Below are positions 15,592-25,564 of a DNA stretch of 45,581 nucleotides, one piece after another. Under the pieces are notes generated by a model. That model did not search any database, had not been told where the DNA came from, and saw only the letters and a list, made by a program, of their open reading frames with translations. Each line of letters starts with the position of its first letter. The first letter of the stretch is position 1. The position numbers and the translations under genes were made by a program. Source of the stretch: Mycobacterium sp. 1245805.9 (GTDB lineage Bacteria > Actinomycetota > Actinomycetes > Mycobacteriales > Mycobacteriaceae); assembly GCF_001672915.1 (NCBI RefSeq), contig NZ_LZKR01000006.1:1-45581 (forward strand), given 5' to 3'.

Positions 15592-16706
15592 CCGACATAC
15601 TGGTTTCCGGCGCGAGCGTGGCCGGCATAACGGCGGCGTATTGGCTTGCGCGCCACGGCTATTCGGTCACGGTGGTGGAAAGGCATCCGGGGCTGAGGCC
15701 GGGCGGGCAGGCCGTCGACGTACGAGGCCCGGCGCTGACGGTGCTCGAACGCATGATGCTGCGGGCGGCCGCCGACCACGTGCGGACGAGGATCCGCGGT
15801 GCGTCCGTGGTGGACCGCGACGGCAACGAGCTGTCGGAGGACACCGAGTCGACGCCCACCGGCGGGATCATCGCCAACCCCGACATCGAGCTGCTGCGCG
15901 ACGACCTGGTCGAATTGCTTTACGACGCAACTAAACTCAACACCGAATATATCTTCGGCGACAGCATCGCCGCGCTGGAGGACGACGGCAGCGCGGTCAA
16001 GGTGACCTTCGAACGTGCGGCCGCGCGCAGCTTCGACCTGGTGATCGGCGCCGACGGGTTGCATTCCAACGTGCGCCGGCTGGTGTTCGGCCCGGAGGCG
16101 CAATTCGTCGAGCGGCTGGGCACCTACGCGGCGATCTTCACCGTGCCGAACTTCCTCGACCTGGACTACTGGCAGACCTGGCATTACGGCGACAACACCA
16201 TGGTGGGCGTCTACAGCGCCCGCAACAACACCGAGGCCCGGGCCATGGTGGGCTTCATGGAGGCCGACCTGCGGATCGACTACCGCGACACCGAGGCCGT
16301 GTTCGCCGAGCTGGAACGGCGGATGGCCGACGACGGCTGGGTCCGCCCGCAACTGCTGCAGTACATGCGCAGCGCGCCGGACTTCTACTTCGACGAGATG
16401 TCGCAGATCAAGATGGATCGGTGGTCGAAGGGCAGGGTCGCGCTGGTCGGCGACGCCGGGTATTGCTGTTCGCCGCTGTCGGGGCAGGGGACCAGCGTGG
16501 CGCTGCTGGGCGCCTACGTCCTGGCCGGCGAGCTGGCCGCGGCCGGTGGCGACTACGAAAAGGGCTTCGCGACCTATCACGCCGAGTTCCACGACTACGT
16601 CAAGCGCAACCAGTGGCTGGTGATCGACAACATCCCCGGGGGTGCGCCGATCCCGCAGGAAGTGTTCGACCGCATCGTCAACTCGATCACCCTGAAGGAC
16701 TACTGA
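15588..16706 (+). CDS. FAD-dependent monooxygenase, aromatic-ring hydroxylase type (Rv1260-like)
   Basis: A 372-aa flavin monooxygenase of the PHBH/TetX group, which oxygenates aromatic or polyketide-like substrates with NAD(P)H and O2. The N-terminal dinucleotide fold is [19 protein letters not shown] (about 6-24), a variant GxSxAG. The DG motif is [16 protein letters not shown] at about 150-165. [20 protein letters not shown] (about 282-301) is the GD motif that contacts the FAD ribityl chain. Length and position equal Rv1260. The GTG start overlaps the udgB stop, so the two are co-expressed, but no functional link between uracil repair and this enzyme is apparent. The substrate is unknown. 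TetX-like tetracycline inactivation would be only a family-level possibility. Confidence 0.87.
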   Translation: MTDILVSGASVAGITAAYWLARHGYSVTVVERHPGLRPGGQAVDVRGPALTVLERMMLRAAADHVRTRIRGASVVDRDGNELSEDTESTPTGGIIANPDIELLRDDLVELLYDATKLNTEYIFGDSIAALEDDGSAVKVTFERAAARSFDLVIGADGLHSNVRRLVFGPEAQFVERLGTYAAIFTVPNFLDLDYWQTWHYGDNTMVGVYSARNNTEARAMVGFMEADLRIDYRDTEAVFAELERRMADDGWVRPQLLQYMRSAPDFYFDEMSQIKMDRWSKGRVALVGDAGYCCSPLSGQGTSVALLGAYVLAGELAAAGGDYEKGFATYHAEFHDYVKRNQWLVIDNIPGGAPIPQEVFDRIVNSITLKDY

Positions 16707-16712
16707 GCCGCC

Positions 16713-16812
16713 TTTGCGTGTGAAGCCTGGGCTTTGAGTGTTAAGCCTGGGCGGGAAAATCGCCGGATTCCCGCCCTGGATTCACACCGAAAGCCGTGAA
16801 TGCACACGCAAA
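16713..16812. repeat. Nested inverted repeats in the 145-bp gap before the LLM gene
   Basis: The outer arms TTTGCGTGTG (16713-16722) and CACACGCAAA (16803-16812) are exact reverse complements. Inside, GTGTTAAGCCTGGGCGGG (16738-16755) pairs at 15 of 18 positions with CCCGCCCTGGATTCACAC (about 16771-16788). A further direct copy, GTGTGAAGCCTGGGC, lies at 16719-16733. The whole region could fold into a long hairpin. It may be a terminator for the Rv1260-like gene or a miniature repeat. Confidence 0.6.
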
Positions 16813-16851
16813 CGCGGGAACGTTCGCAGGCAAAACGGCGTTGACGCGATC

Positions 16852-17883
16852 GTGCGACTTTCCGTCCTTGACCTGGTGCCGGTGCGCAGCGACCAGACCA
16901 CCGGCGACGCGCTGGCGGCCACCGTGCAGCTGGCCCAGACCGCCGACCGGCTGGGCTTCACCCGCTACTGGGTCGCCGAACACCACAACATGCCGTCCGT
17001 GGGCGCGACCAGCCCGCCGGTGCTGATCGCCTACCTGGCCGCGCAGACCACGCAGGTCCGCCTCGGCTCGGGCGGCGTGATGCTGCCCAACCACGCGCCG
17101 CTGGCGGTCGCCGAGCAGTTCGCGCTGCTGGAAGCCGCCGCACCGGGCCGCATCGACCTGGGCATCGGCCGCGCGCCCGGCTCGGACCCGGTGACGTCAT
17201 ACGCGCTGCGCGGCAGCCGCGGCGACGAGGACATCGAGCGCTTCCCCGACTACCTCGACGACGTGGCCGCGCTGATGAGCGCGCGCGGCGTGGTGGTGCC
17301 GCTGCGCTCGGGGGACTACCGGCTCAAGGCCACCCCGGCGGCGGCCAGCGAACCGCGGCTGTGGCTACTGGGCTCGTCGATGTACTCCGCGCACCTGGCC
17401 GCGGCGAAGGGGCTGCCGTACGTCTTCGCGCATCACTTCTCGGGGCAGGGGACCGAGGAGGCGCTCGCGGTTTACCGGTCCCGGTTCAAGCCGAGCGCGC
17501 TGACACAAGAGCCGGTGACGTTCCTGACGGTCAACGCCGCGGTGGCCGAAACCCGCGACGAGGCAATGGCTTTGATGCTGCCCAACCTGCAAACGATGGC
17601 CCGGCTGCGCACCGGGCAGCCGCTCGGGCCGGTGCCGTTGGTCGAGGAGGCCGAAGTGGCGCAGCTCGGGCCGGAACAGCAGCGCATCGTGGAGAGCGGC
17701 CTGCGGCGGGCCGTCCTCGGCACGCCGGAGGAGGCCGCCGAGCAGGTGCGGGCGTTGGCCGACCGGTTCGGCGTCGACGAGGTGATGGTGCACCCGGTCG
17801 CGTCGGCCCACCTGGGTACCGATCCCGCGACGGCGCCGGCGCGGGTCGCGACGCTGGAGCTGCTCGCCAAGGAGCTGTTCTAG
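16852..17883 (+). CDS. LLM-class (luciferase-like, F420- or FMN-dependent) oxidoreductase
   Basis: A 343-aa TIM-barrel oxidoreductase of the bacterial luciferase-like family (MsnO8-type), which uses FMNH2 or F420. LSVLDLVPV opens the first strand, and ADRLGFTRYWVAEHHNMP (about 35-52) is the signature with the conserved His pair. It is followed by SGGVMLPNHAPLAVAEQFALL and RIDLGIGRAPGSD (about 100-112), as in this subgroup. The C-terminal half has VFAHHFSG and GTPEEAAEQVRALADRFGVDE. I choose GTG at 16852 because the barrel begins there; the longer frame from 16738 reads through the inverted-repeat region and gives non-homologous sequence. It ends 16 bp before the convergent PE_PGRS stop. Substrate and cofactor choice are not readable. 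Confidence 0.85.
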   Translation: MRLSVLDLVPVRSDQTTGDALAATVQLAQTADRLGFTRYWVAEHHNMPSVGATSPPVLIAYLAAQTTQVRLGSGGVMLPNHAPLAVAEQFALLEAAAPGRIDLGIGRAPGSDPVTSYALRGSRGDEDIERFPDYLDDVAALMSARGVVVPLRSGDYRLKATPAAASEPRLWLLGSSMYSAHLAAAKGLPYVFAHHFSGQGTEEALAVYRSRFKPSALTQEPVTFLTVNAAVAETRDEAMALMLPNLQTMARLRTGQPLGPVPLVEEAEVAQLGPEQQRIVESGLRRAVLGTPEEAAEQVRALADRFGVDEVMVHPVASAHLGTDPATAPARVATLELLAKELF

Positions 17884-17899
17884 CCGCGACGACCGGGCA

Positions 17900-20338
17900 T
17901 CAGGTGCCGTCGGTGCCGGTGCTGCCGCCCTGGCCGTCGACGCCGCCGGGTGCAGTGCCGGTCCCGGCGTTGCCGCCGGTGCCGGCGAGGCCGCCGGGCG
18001 CGCCCGAATCGCCGTTGCCGCCGTCACCGCCGTCGCCGCCGTTGCCGCCGTCGCCGCCAGTGGCTCCGGCGCCGGCCGTGCCGCCGGAACCGCCGTCGCC
18101 GCCGTTGCCGGCGGTACCGCCAGAACCGCCGATGGCGCCGCCGTTACCGCCGTTGCCGCCATTGCCGGCGTTGCCGCCCTGGCCGCCGTTGCCACCAACG
18201 GTGTCGATGACGGTCGGGTCGCCGCCGGCGCCGCCGGCGCCGCCGTTGCCCCCGCTGCCCGCGTTGCCGCCAGCGCCGGCACCGCTACCGGTGTCCGCGG
18301 CGCCGGTGCCACCGTCACCGCCGTTTCCGCCCTGGCCGCCGGCCCCACCGCTCCCGCTGATCGCATGGCCGGCGCCGCCGGCGCTCCCGCCGGCACCGCC
18401 AGCACCACCATCGCCGCCGCTGCCCGCGTTGCCGCCGTCGGCCGCGGTGCCGGCGCCGCCGTTAAGGCCATCCCCGCCGTTGCCGCCGGCCCCGCCGCTA
18501 CCACCGGTACCGGGGGCGCCGGTGAGATTCGGGGCGACGCCGGCGGCACCGCCGTTGCCTCCGAGGCCGCCATTGCCGCCGTCGCCCGCCTGCGTGCCGC
18601 CGGCGCCGCCGGTTCCGCCGTTGCCGCCGCCGCCGCCGTTCGCGCCGGCGCCGCTGAGGTAGGTGACGGAGTCGCCGCCGGCGCCGCCGTCACCACCGGA
18701 CCCGCCGTTGCCCGCGCTTCCACCCACACCGGTGCCGGACGCCCCGCCGTTGCCGGCGTTGCCGCCGGTGCCGCCGGTGCCGCCGGCCCCGCCGATGTTG
18801 GTGTAGCCGTCGCTGCCGACCAGGGAGTCGCCGCCGTCGCCGCCGGCACCGGCGTTGCCACCGTTGCCCCCGGAACCGCCGGTGGCGGTGCCGGCGCCGC
18901 CGTCACCGCCCACCCCGCCATTGCCACCGAGGCCGCCGTTGCCGCCGGCGCTGGTGTACCCGGCTGCCGCGCCGCCGGCCCCGCCGGCGGCCCCGTCGCC
19001 GCCGTCGCCGCCGTTACCGCCGATTCCGGATGGGGCGCCGGACCCGCCCTGTCCGCCGTCGCCGCCGTTGCCGGCGTTGCCACCGGTGCCGCCGAGTCCC
19101 TGTACGGCATCTGCGTCATCCGCACCGCCCGCGCCGCCCGCACCGGCCGCACCACCGTTGCCGCCGTTGCCCGCGGTCCCGCTCAGACCATCCCCGCCCG
19201 CACCGCCGGATCCGCCGTTGCCGCCGTTGCCCGCGTTGCTGCGGCCACCACCCGAGTTGAGACCACCGGCCGCACCGCTACCGCCGGCGCCGCCGGACGA
19301 AGTGATGCCGTCGCCGCCCACCCCGCCGGTCCCGCCGGCTCCGCCGTGGCCCACCAACCCGCCGGAGCCGCCGGCGCCGCCGTGCCCCCCGGCTCCGCCG
19401 GCGTGGTTCCCGTCGCCGCCCAGCCCGCCGGTGCCGCCGGCCGCTCCGATGCCATAAAGCCCGTGGGCGGCGCCCGCGTTTCCACCCTGACCGCCGGTCC
19501 CGCCGTCGTGGTTCCCGCCGCCGCCCACCCCGCCTTGACCGCCGGCGCCGCTGTTGCCAAAGAGCCACCCACCGTTACCGCCGGACCCGCCGTGACCCCC
19601 CGTGGCGCCGGCGGAGGCGGTGTCGATGGTGAACCCGCCGGTCCCGCCGACACCGCCGGTCCCGCCTGCGCCGATCAGCCTGGCGGACCCGCCGGCCCCG
19701 CCGTCGCCCGCATGCCCGCCGAACGTGTCGATTTCGCCTGCGCCGCCGGATCCACCCGCCCCGCCGTTGCCCTGCAGCCACCCGCCGTTGCCGCCGTGGC
19801 CCCCGGAGCCACCTCGGAAGCCACTGCCGCCGGCCCCGCCGTTGCCGATCAGCCCGGCGGCACCACCATTGCCCCCGGCCGCGGCGCCGCCGCTGGTGTA
19901 GCTGTAGCCGTTGCCGCCGTTGCCGATCAGCAACCCGCCGGCCTGGCCGTTGGGCGCGTCCGCCGTCCCGTCCGCGCCGTTGCCGATCAACGGGCGGCCG
20001 AGCAGCGCCTCGGTGGGCGCGTTCACCAGGCCCAGCAGCTGTTGCAGCGGGTTGGCGTTGGCGGCCTCGGCCGCCGCGTAGGCGCCGGCGGCGGCGTTGA
20101 GGTTGCACACAAACTGGTCATGCAACTGGGCGGCTTGGGCGCCGAGGGCCTGATATTGCTGGGCGTGGTTGCCCATCAGCGCCGCTATCGCCGTCGACAC
20201 CTCGTCCTCGGCCGCCGGCAGCACACCCGTGGTCGGGGCCGCCGCGGCCAGATAGGCCGCGCGGATCGTCGTGCCGACGTTGCCCAAATCCGCGGCGGTC
20301 GCCGTGACTATCTCCGGCACCGCGATCACGAGCGACAT
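17900..20338 (-). CDS. PE_PGRS family protein
   Basis: An 812-aa protein with an intact N-terminal PE domain (residues 1-~95, beginning [19 protein letters not shown], helical and Ala-rich). The family linker [20 protein letters not shown] follows, then about 690 residues of Gly-Gly-Ala/Gly-Gly-Asn PGRS repeats with interspersed [12 protein letters not shown] units, ending Gly-Thr-Asp-Gly-Thr. PE domains pair with partners and direct export through ESX-5; PGRS proteins are surface exposed and antigenically variable in the family. The start is set by GGAGGT at 20344-20349 (minus strand), five bases from the ATG. A longer frame to 20356 adds six residues before the PE domain. It is convergent with the LLM gene and divergent from secG, exactly at the junction of two regions that are distant in M. 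tuberculosis. Confidence 0.93.
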   Translation of the reverse strand: MSLVIAVPEIVTATAADLGNVGTTIRAAYLAAAAPTTGVLPAAEDEVSTAIAALMGNHAQQYQALGAQAAQLHDQFVCNLNAAAGAYAAAEAANANPLQQLLGLVNAPTEALLGRPLIGNGADGTADAPNGQAGGLLIGNGGNGYSYTSGGAAAGGNGGAAGLIGNGGAGGSGFRGGSGGHGGNGGWLQGNGGAGGSGGAGEIDTFGGHAGDGGAGGSARLIGAGGTGGVGGTGGFTIDTASAGATGGHGGSGGNGGWLFGNSGAGGQGGVGGGGNHDGGTGGQGGNAGAAHGLYGIGAAGGTGGLGGDGNHAGGAGGHGGAGGSGGLVGHGGAGGTGGVGGDGITSSGGAGGSGAAGGLNSGGGRSNAGNGGNGGSGGAGGDGLSGTAGNGGNGGAAGAGGAGGADDADAVQGLGGTGGNAGNGGDGGQGGSGAPSGIGGNGGDGGDGAAGGAGGAAAGYTSAGGNGGLGGNGGVGGDGGAGTATGGSGGNGGNAGAGGDGGDSLVGSDGYTNIGGAGGTGGTGGNAGNGGASGTGVGGSAGNGGSGGDGGAGGDSVTYLSGAGANGGGGGNGGTGGAGGTQAGDGGNGGLGGNGGAAGVAPNLTGAPGTGGSGGAGGNGGDGLNGGAGTAADGGNAGSGGDGGAGGAGGSAGGAGHAISGSGGAGGQGGNGGDGGTGAADTGSGAGAGGNAGSGGNGGAGGAGGDPTVIDTVGGNGGQGGNAGNGGNGGNGGAIGGSGGTAGNGGDGGSGGTAGAGATGGDGGNGGDGGDGGNGDSGAPGGLAGTGGNAGTGTAPGGVDGQGGSTGTDGT

Positions 20339-20343
20339 CTCGT

Positions 20344-20349
20344 ACCTCC
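20344..20349 (-). promoter_or_regulatory. Ribosome binding site that sets the PE_PGRS start
   Basis: On the minus strand GGAGGT is five bases upstream of the ATG at 20336-20338. The alternative upstream start at 20356 has no such sequence, and the PE domain begins at the nearer ATG. Confidence 0.7.
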
Positions 20350-20506
20350 GACTCACCCAGGACAGGACCCAGCGCGTGGTGCACGATGCGCAGATCTATT
20401 GTGCACGTGTCGAACTGATCGCGCCGGGTGACACGCGTGAGCGCGCGTCGCGGGGTAGTAGGGGCGATCGCCGAGCGGCGGTTATCGGCGCTGGAGCCGC
20501 AACCGG

Positions 20507-20512
20507 TAAGCT
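20507..20512 (+). promoter_or_regulatory. Possible -10 element of secG
   Basis: TAAGCT fits TANNNT and ends seven bases before the secG ATG at 20520, with no Shine-Dalgarno sequence in between. This could be a leaderless start. If real, secG has its own promoter here, which would matter because the usual upstream gene tpiA is absent. Confidence 0.3.
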
Positions 20513-20519
20513 GCCCCTC

Positions 20520-20753
20520 ATGCAATTGGCCCTGCAGATCACCCTGGTGGTCACGAGCATCCTGGTGGTGCTGCTGGTGCTGCTGCACCGCGCCAAGGGT
20601 GGCGGCCTGTCGACGCTGTTCGGCGGCGGCGTGCAGTCGAGCCTGTCCGGGTCGACGGTCGTGGAGAAGAACCTCGACCGGCTGACGGTGTTCATCGTCG
20701 GCATCTGGCTGGTGTGCATCATCGGCATGGCACTGCTGATCAAGTACCGCTGA
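20520..20753 (+). CDS. secG: Preprotein translocase subunit SecG
   Basis: A 77-aa membrane protein, the small non-essential subunit of the SecYEG channel that assists the SecA-driven export cycle. Two hydrophobic helices are visible: MQLALQITLVVTSILVVLLV (1-20) and VFIVGIWLVCIIGMALLI (about 57-74). Between them lies the conserved cytoplasmic loop LLHRAKGGGLSTLFGGG (about 21-37), which is diagnostic of SecG. The ATG at 20520 gives the normal family length; the frame extends upstream but without conservation. In related genomes secG follows gap-pgk-tpiA, which is missing here because a divergent PE_PGRS gene lies upstream. Corresponds to Rv1440. ppc follows after 45 bp. Confidence 0.95.
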   Translation: MQLALQITLVVTSILVVLLVLLHRAKGGGLSTLFGGGVQSSLSGSTVVEKNLDRLTVFIVGIWLVCIIGMALLIKYR

Positions 20754-20798
20754 CCGCTCGACGGGCGGCCCACCGGATCCCCACCGATACTGGGACGC

Positions 20799-23606
20799 AT
20801 GGCTGAGGCTTCCGACATCGCGCTGGAACCGATCGGTGCCGTCCAACGCACCCGGGTCGGCCGCGAGGCGACCGAGCCGATGCGCGCCGACATCAGGCTG
20901 CTGGGCACCATCCTCGGCGACACCGTGCGCGAGCAGAACGGCGACGAGGTCTTCGAGCTCGTCGAACGCGCGCGGGTCGAGTCCTTCCGGGTGCGCCGCT
21001 CCGAGATCGACCGGGCCGACATGGCGAGGATGTTCGATGGCATCGACATCCACCGGGCCATCCCGGTCATCCGGGCGTTCAGCCACTTCGCGCTGCTGGC
21101 CAACGTCGCCGAGGACATCCACCGGGAACGCCGCCGCGACATCCACGTCGCCGCCGGCGAGCCGCCGCAGGACAGCAGCCTGGCCGCGACGTACGCGAAA
21201 CTCGATCGGGCGGAGTTGGATTCGGCCACGGTGGCCGACGCGCTGCGGGGCGCCCTGGTGTCCCCGGTGATCACCGCGCACCCCACCGAGACCCGCCGGC
21301 GCACCGTGTTCGTCACCCAGCACCGCATCACCGAATTGATGCGGCAGCGCGCCGCCGGGCACACCCAGACCGACCACGGCCGCAGCATCGAGCTCGAGTT
21401 GCGCCGCCAAGTGCTGACGCTGTGGCAGACCGCGCTGATCCGGCTGTCCCGGCTGCAGATCACCGACGAGATCGACGTGGGGCTGCGGTATTACCCGGCC
21501 GCGCTGTTCGAGGTGATCCCGCAGGTCAACGCCGAGGTCCGGGAGGCGCTGCGCGCCCGCTGGCCCGACGCCGACCTGCTTGCGGCGCCCATCCTGCAAC
21601 CCGGGTCGTGGATCGGCGGTGACCGCGACGGCAACCCGAACGTGACCGCCGACGTGGTGCGGCGGGCCACCGGCAGCGCCGCGTTCACCGCGCTGGCCCA
21701 CTACCTGGCCGAGCTGACCGAGCTCGAGCAGGAGCTGTCGATGTCGGCCCGGCTGATCACCGTCACCCCCGAATTGACCGCGCTGGCCGAGGGCGGCAAC
21801 GAGAGCGCCCGCGCCGACGAGCCCTACCGGCGCGCGACGCGGGTGATCCGCGCCCGCCTCACCGCGACGGGCACCGAGATCCTGGATCGCCGGCCGCAGC
21901 ACGAGCTCGACCTGGGCCTGCGGCCGTACTCGGTCCCGGCGGAACTGCGCGCCGACCTGGACGTCGTCGACGCCTCGCTGCGCACGCACGGCGCCGACCT
22001 TTTGGCGGACGATCGGCTGGCCCGGCTGCGAGAAAGCGTGCACGTCTTCGGGTTTCATCTATCCGGCCTGGACATGCGGCAGAACTCCGACGTGCACGAG
22101 GAGGTGGTCGCCGAGCTGCTGGCCTGGGCCGGGGTGCATCAGGACTACGGCTCGCTGGCCGAGGACGAGCGGGTCGAGCTGCTGGCGGGGGAGCTGGCCA
22201 CCCGCCGGCCGCTGGTCGGCGACCGCGCGCAACTGTCCGAGCTGGCCCGCGGCGAGCTGGCCGTCGTCGCGGCCGCCGCCCGCGCCGTCGAACTGTACGG
22301 CCCGGCGGCGGTGCCCAATTACATCATCTCGATGTGCCAGTCGGTGTCGGACGTCCTGGAGGCGGCGATCCTGTTGAAGGAGGCCGGGCTGCTGGACGCG
22401 TCCGGCCCGGAACCCTATTGCCCCCTGGGCATTTCGCCACTGTTCGAGACGATCGACGACCTGCACAACGGGGCGTCGATCCTGCAGGCGATGCTGGACC
22501 TGCCCATCTACCGCGCGCTGGTGGATGCCCGCGGCGGATGCCAGGAGGTGATGCTGGGCTATTCCGACTCCAACAAGGACGGTGGGTACCTGGCCGCGAA
22601 CTGGGCGGTGTACCGGGCCGAGCTCACCCTCGTCGAGGTGGCCCGCAAGACCGGAATCCGGTTGCGGCTCTTCCACGGTCGCGGCGGAACCGTGGGCCGC
22701 GGCGGCGGCCCCAGCTACCAGGCGATCCTGGCGCAGCCGCCGGGGGCGGTGAACGGCTCGCTGCGCCTCACCGAGCAGGGCGAGGTGATCGCCGCCAAAT
22801 ACGCCGAACCGCAACTGGCCCGGCGCAACCTGGAGAGCCTGGTGGCGGCCACGGTGGAGTCGACGCTGCTCGACGTGGAGGGGTTGGGCGACGCCGCGGA
22901 GCCGGCTTACGCGGTGCTCGACAAGGTGGCCGCGCTGGCGCACCGCGCCTACGCCGAATTGGTGCACGAGACGCCGGGTTTCGTGGAGTACTTCAAGGCG
23001 TCCACGCCCGTCAGCGAGATCGGGTCGCTGAACATCGGCAGCAGGCCGACGTCGCGCAAGCCCACCGAATCCATCTCCGACCTGCGCGCCATCCCGTGGG
23101 TGCTGGCGTGGAGCCAGTCGCGGGTGATGCTGCCGGGCTGGTACGGCACCGGCGCGGCGTTCGAGCAGTGGATCGCGGCGGGCCCCCAGAGCGAAACCGA
23201 GCGGGTCGCGATCCTGCACGAGCTGTACGAGCGGTGGCCCTTTTTCCGCAGCGTGCTCTCCAACATGGCGCAGGTGTTGTCCAAGAGCGACCTGGGCCTG
23301 GCGGCCCACTACGCCGAGCTGGTGGCCGACGAATCGTTGCGGCACAGGGTGTTCGACAAGATTGTCGACGAGCACCGGCGCACCATCGCCATGCACAAAC
23401 TCATCACCGGTCAGGACGACCTGCTCGCCGACAACCCGGCGCTGGCCCGTTCGGTGTTCAACCGGTTCCCGTACCTGGAGCCGCTCAACCACCTGCAGGT
23501 CGAGTTGCTTCGCCGCTACCGTTCCGGCGACGACGACGAGTTGGTGCAGCGCGGCATCCTGCTGACGATGAACGGTCTGGCAAGCGCGTTACGCAACAGC
23601 GGCTGA
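20799..23606 (+). CDS. ppc: Phosphoenolpyruvate carboxylase
   Basis: A 935-aa enzyme that adds bicarbonate to phosphoenolpyruvate to make oxaloacetate, an anaplerotic step feeding the TCA cycle. All hallmark blocks are present: [13 protein letters not shown] with the catalytic His near 160, [14 protein letters not shown] near 268, [16 protein letters not shown] near 588, [14 protein letters not shown] near 625 (glycine-rich loop with essential Arg) and the C-terminal [13 protein letters not shown], with the family's invariant Asn near the end. Length is typical of actinobacterial PEPC. GATACT at 20785-20790 is eight bases upstream of the ATG and might be a -10 box. As I recall, M. leprae keeps ppc next to secG while M. 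tuberculosis lacks it, so this is probably the ancestral arrangement. Confidence 0.97.
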   Translation: MAEASDIALEPIGAVQRTRVGREATEPMRADIRLLGTILGDTVREQNGDEVFELVERARVESFRVRRSEIDRADMARMFDGIDIHRAIPVIRAFSHFALLANVAEDIHRERRRDIHVAAGEPPQDSSLAATYAKLDRAELDSATVADALRGALVSPVITAHPTETRRRTVFVTQHRITELMRQRAAGHTQTDHGRSIELELRRQVLTLWQTALIRLSRLQITDEIDVGLRYYPAALFEVIPQVNAEVREALRARWPDADLLAAPILQPGSWIGGDRDGNPNVTADVVRRATGSAAFTALAHYLAELTELEQELSMSARLITVTPELTALAEGGNESARADEPYRRATRVIRARLTATGTEILDRRPQHELDLGLRPYSVPAELRADLDVVDASLRTHGADLLADDRLARLRESVHVFGFHLSGLDMRQNSDVHEEVVAELLAWAGVHQDYGSLAEDERVELLAGELATRRPLVGDRAQLSELARGELAVVAAAARAVELYGPAAVPNYIISMCQSVSDVLEAAILLKEAGLLDASGPEPYCPLGISPLFETIDDLHNGASILQAMLDLPIYRALVDARGGCQEVMLGYSDSNKDGGYLAANWAVYRAELTLVEVARKTGIRLRLFHGRGGTVGRGGGPSYQAILAQPPGAVNGSLRLTEQGEVIAAKYAEPQLARRNLESLVAATVESTLLDVEGLGDAAEPAYAVLDKVAALAHRAYAELVHETPGFVEYFKASTPVSEIGSLNIGSRPTSRKPTESISDLRAIPWVLAWSQSRVMLPGWYGTGAAFEQWIAAGPQSETERVAILHELYERWPFFRSVLSNMAQVLSKSDLGLAAHYAELVADESLRHRVFDKIVDEHRRTIAMHKLITGQDDLLADNPALARSVFNRFPYLEPLNHLQVELLRRYRSGDDDELVQRGILLTMNGLASALRNSG

Positions 23607-23622
23607 CGGGCATCCCCGTGCC

Positions 23623-24414
23623 ATGGAACCGGCACAAGTGGCCCAGAACACCGTCTTCGAGCGCATCGCCCGCGCCGGCTATGTGGTGAACGGGCTGCTG
23701 CACCTGATCGTCGGCTATCTCGCCATCCGGGTCGCGTGCGGTGACGGCGGCACTGCCGACCAGACCGGCGCCCTCGCGACATTGGCGACCAAACCGGGCG
23801 GGCCGCTCGCGCTGTGGGTCGCCGCGGCCGCCCTGCTGGCGATGGGCCTGTGGCGGCTCGTCGAGACGGCCCTCGGCCGGTCGAGCGACCGCGAACCCGA
23901 GCGCGCATCGCCGGGGCTGTGGGAGCGGGTGAAGGCGTTCGGACTCGCGGCCGTCTACCTGGCGTTCGCCTACTCGGCGTGCGGCTACGCCCGGGGCGCG
24001 GGCAGGCCGGCCGATCAACAGAATTCGAGCATCAGCGCGCGCCTGATGCACACCACCGCCGGCACGCTCGCCCTCATCGCCTGCGGCGTGCTCATCGTGG
24101 TGGTCGGTGGCTACCACGTCTACAAGGGCGCCAGCCGCAATTTCGTCGACGACCTCAAGGGCAGGTCGGGTGATCTGGTGCGACGCCTCGGCGCCGCCGG
24201 CTACGTGGCGAAGGGCGTGGTGATCGCCGGCACCGGGGCGCTGGTCGTCGTCGCCGCCTGCCGCTCGGAACCGAAGAAGGCCACCGGACTCGACGGGGCG
24301 CTGAAGACCCTGGGGGCTCAGCCCTACGGGGCCGCGTTGCTGATCGCGGCCGGCGCGGGGATCATCACCTACGGCCTGTACAGCTTCGTGATGGCCCGAT
24401 CCACCAAGATGTAG
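23623..24414 (+). CDS. DUF1206 integral membrane protein
   Basis: A 263-aa membrane protein made of three successive units of the DUF1206 type, each a pair of hydrophobic helices with a conserved Gly-Tyr start: IARAGYVVNGLLHLIVGY (about 14-31), VKAFGLAAVYLAFAYSA (about 104-120) and LGAAGYVAKGVVIAGTGAL (about 188-206). The loops are charged (FVDDLKGRSGDLVRR). No enzymatic motif is seen, and the role of DUF1206 proteins is unknown. The gene starts 16 bp after ppc on the same strand and is probably co-transcribed with it. It ends two bases before the stop of the convergent small helical gene. Confidence 0.87.
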   Translation: MEPAQVAQNTVFERIARAGYVVNGLLHLIVGYLAIRVACGDGGTADQTGALATLATKPGGPLALWVAAAALLAMGLWRLVETALGRSSDREPERASPGLWERVKAFGLAAVYLAFAYSACGYARGAGRPADQQNSSISARLMHTTAGTLALIACGVLIVVVGGYHVYKGASRNFVDDLKGRSGDLVRRLGAAGYVAKGVVIAGTGALVVVAACRSEPKKATGLDGALKTLGAQPYGAALLIAAGAGIITYGLYSFVMARSTKM

Positions 24415-24416
24415 GG

Positions 24417-24797
24417 CTAGCGGTTGCGCAGCCGGTCCAGCACGCCGCGCACGGCATGCTCGGTGACCGACAGCGGCGACATCATCGTCTCGCCGACCTT
24501 CACCATGTCGTCGATCCGCGCGACGATCGCCTCGACCGGTTCGACCAGCACGATCAGCCGCTTGGCCAGGTCGTCGAGGCTGGCGAGGGTGCCGTCGAGG
24601 TGATCCAGCCCGGCCTCCATCCGTTCGACCGTGGCGTTGAGGTTGGTGAGCGAGCTGTTGAGCTCCCGCATCGTGGTGCTCAGGCCGTCGAGCACGTCCT
24701 CGACCTGTTCGACGGTCTTGTCGGCGTTCAGCGCGGCCTGGGTGAGGGTCTTGATCCGGCTTCGCTCGGGCCCCCCGCGCGCGGTTCGGTCTGCCAT
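24417..24797 (-). CDS. Small helical protein, Rv1444c-like
   Basis: A 126-aa protein with no enzyme motif. Residues ~25-100 are a nearly continuous heptad-like helix (VEQVEDVLDGLSTTMRELN, then SSLTNLNATVERMEAGLDHL), indicating a coiled coil, and the C-terminus is basic (VRGVLDRLRNR). The ATG at 24795-24797 is preferred because residues upstream of it are random Arg/Gly-rich. It is the last gene after pgl on the minus strand, 23 bp downstream, the place of Rv1444c. It may be co-transcribed with the pentose-phosphate block. Resemblance to phasin-like or ATPase-regulatory helices is too weak to assign a function. Confidence 0.72.
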   Translation of the reverse strand: MADRTARGGPERSRIKTLTQAALNADKTVEQVEDVLDGLSTTMRELNSSLTNLNATVERMEAGLDHLDGTLASLDDLAKRLIVLVEPVEAIVARIDDMVKVGETMMSPLSVTEHAVRGVLDRLRNR

Positions 24798-24820
24798 GAC
24801 TGAATTATTACCCCGACGCC

Positions 24821-25564
24821 TCAGCCGGGAAGCTTGGATGCGGCCTCTTGGTCGAGCAGCCAGAGCGTGGTCTCGAGGCCGACGGCCTGCCCGGCCGGCA
24901 CCGACGCCGGCGAGGCGCCCCCGATGGCGGCGGCCGCCGCGTCGGCCTTGCCCGCGCCGGACACCATCAGCCACACCTCGCGCGAACGCCGGATCGCGGG
25001 CAGCGTCAACGTGATTCGCTGTGGCGGCGGTTTGGGGGAGTCCTCGACGGCGACCACCATGCGGCTGGTTTCGCGCACGGCCGCGGTGTCCGGGAAGAGG
25101 GAGTTGATGTGGCCCTCCGGCCCCATTCCCAGCAGGTGGACGTCGAAATTGGGCGCCGGCTCGCCGGGTTCGGCGTTGGCGGCCAGCAGTTGCTCATACG
25201 CCAGCGCCGCGGCCGCGAGGTCCGCGCCGAATTCGCCGTCGCTGGCCGGCATCGTGTGCACTTGGCTCGACGGGATGTCGACGTGATCGAGCAGGGCCTC
25301 GCGCGCCTGCTTGTCGTTGCGCTCGTCGTCGTCTTCGGGCACGTAGCGTTCGTCGCCCCAGAACAGGTGCACCTTCGACCAGTCGATCTGTTCGCGACGG
25401 GTGGCGAGGTAGCGCAGCAGCCCGATGCCGTTGCCGCCGCCGGTCAGCACGATCAGGGCCCGGCCCCGGGCCGCCGCGGCGTCCTGAATGGTCTTCACCA
25501 GGCGTTCGCCCGCGGCCTCGACGAGGGCGTCGCCGTCTTTGAGAACCTCGACGATCGGACTCAT
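24821..25564 (-). CDS. pgl: 6-phosphogluconolactonase (DevB/Pgl)
   Basis: A 247-aa cytoplasmic enzyme that hydrolyses 6-phosphoglucono-1,5-lactone to 6-phosphogluconate, the second step of the oxidative pentose phosphate pathway. The NagB-like fold motifs are present: [15 protein letters not shown] (about 40-54), [15 protein letters not shown] (about 64-78, with the conserved Asp-Glu-Arg) and [16 protein letters not shown] (about 149-164), containing the catalytic His. The ATG at 25562-25564 overlaps the opcA stop by four bases (ATGA). It is the last enzyme gene of tkt-tal-zwf-opcA-pgl, so the lactone made by Zwf is removed by a coupled gene product. Corresponds to Rv1445c. Confidence 0.95.
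   Translation of the reverse strand: MSPIVEVLKDGDALVEAAGERLVKTIQDAAAARGRALIVLTGGGNGIGLLRYLATRREQIDWSKVHLFWGDERYVPEDDDERNDKQAREALLDHVDIPSSQVHTMPASDGEFGADLAAAALAYEQLLAANAEPGEPAPNFDVHLLGMGPEGHINSLFPDTAAVRETSRMVVAVEDSPKPPPQRITLTLPAIRRSREVWLMVSGAGKADAAAAAIGGASPASVPAGQAVGLETTLWLLDQEAASKLPG

Noticed and set aside
18365..20431. 688-codon plus-strand frame and other frames opposite the PE_PGRS gene
   Set aside because: They result from the GGC/GCC-rich repeat, which leaves all frames open. Only the minus-strand frame has a PE domain and a ribosome binding site.
20118..22058. 646-codon minus-strand frame across ppc and the PE_PGRS promoter region
   Set aside because: It overlaps the ppc coding sequence, which carries all PEPC motifs, and shows no recognisable domain.
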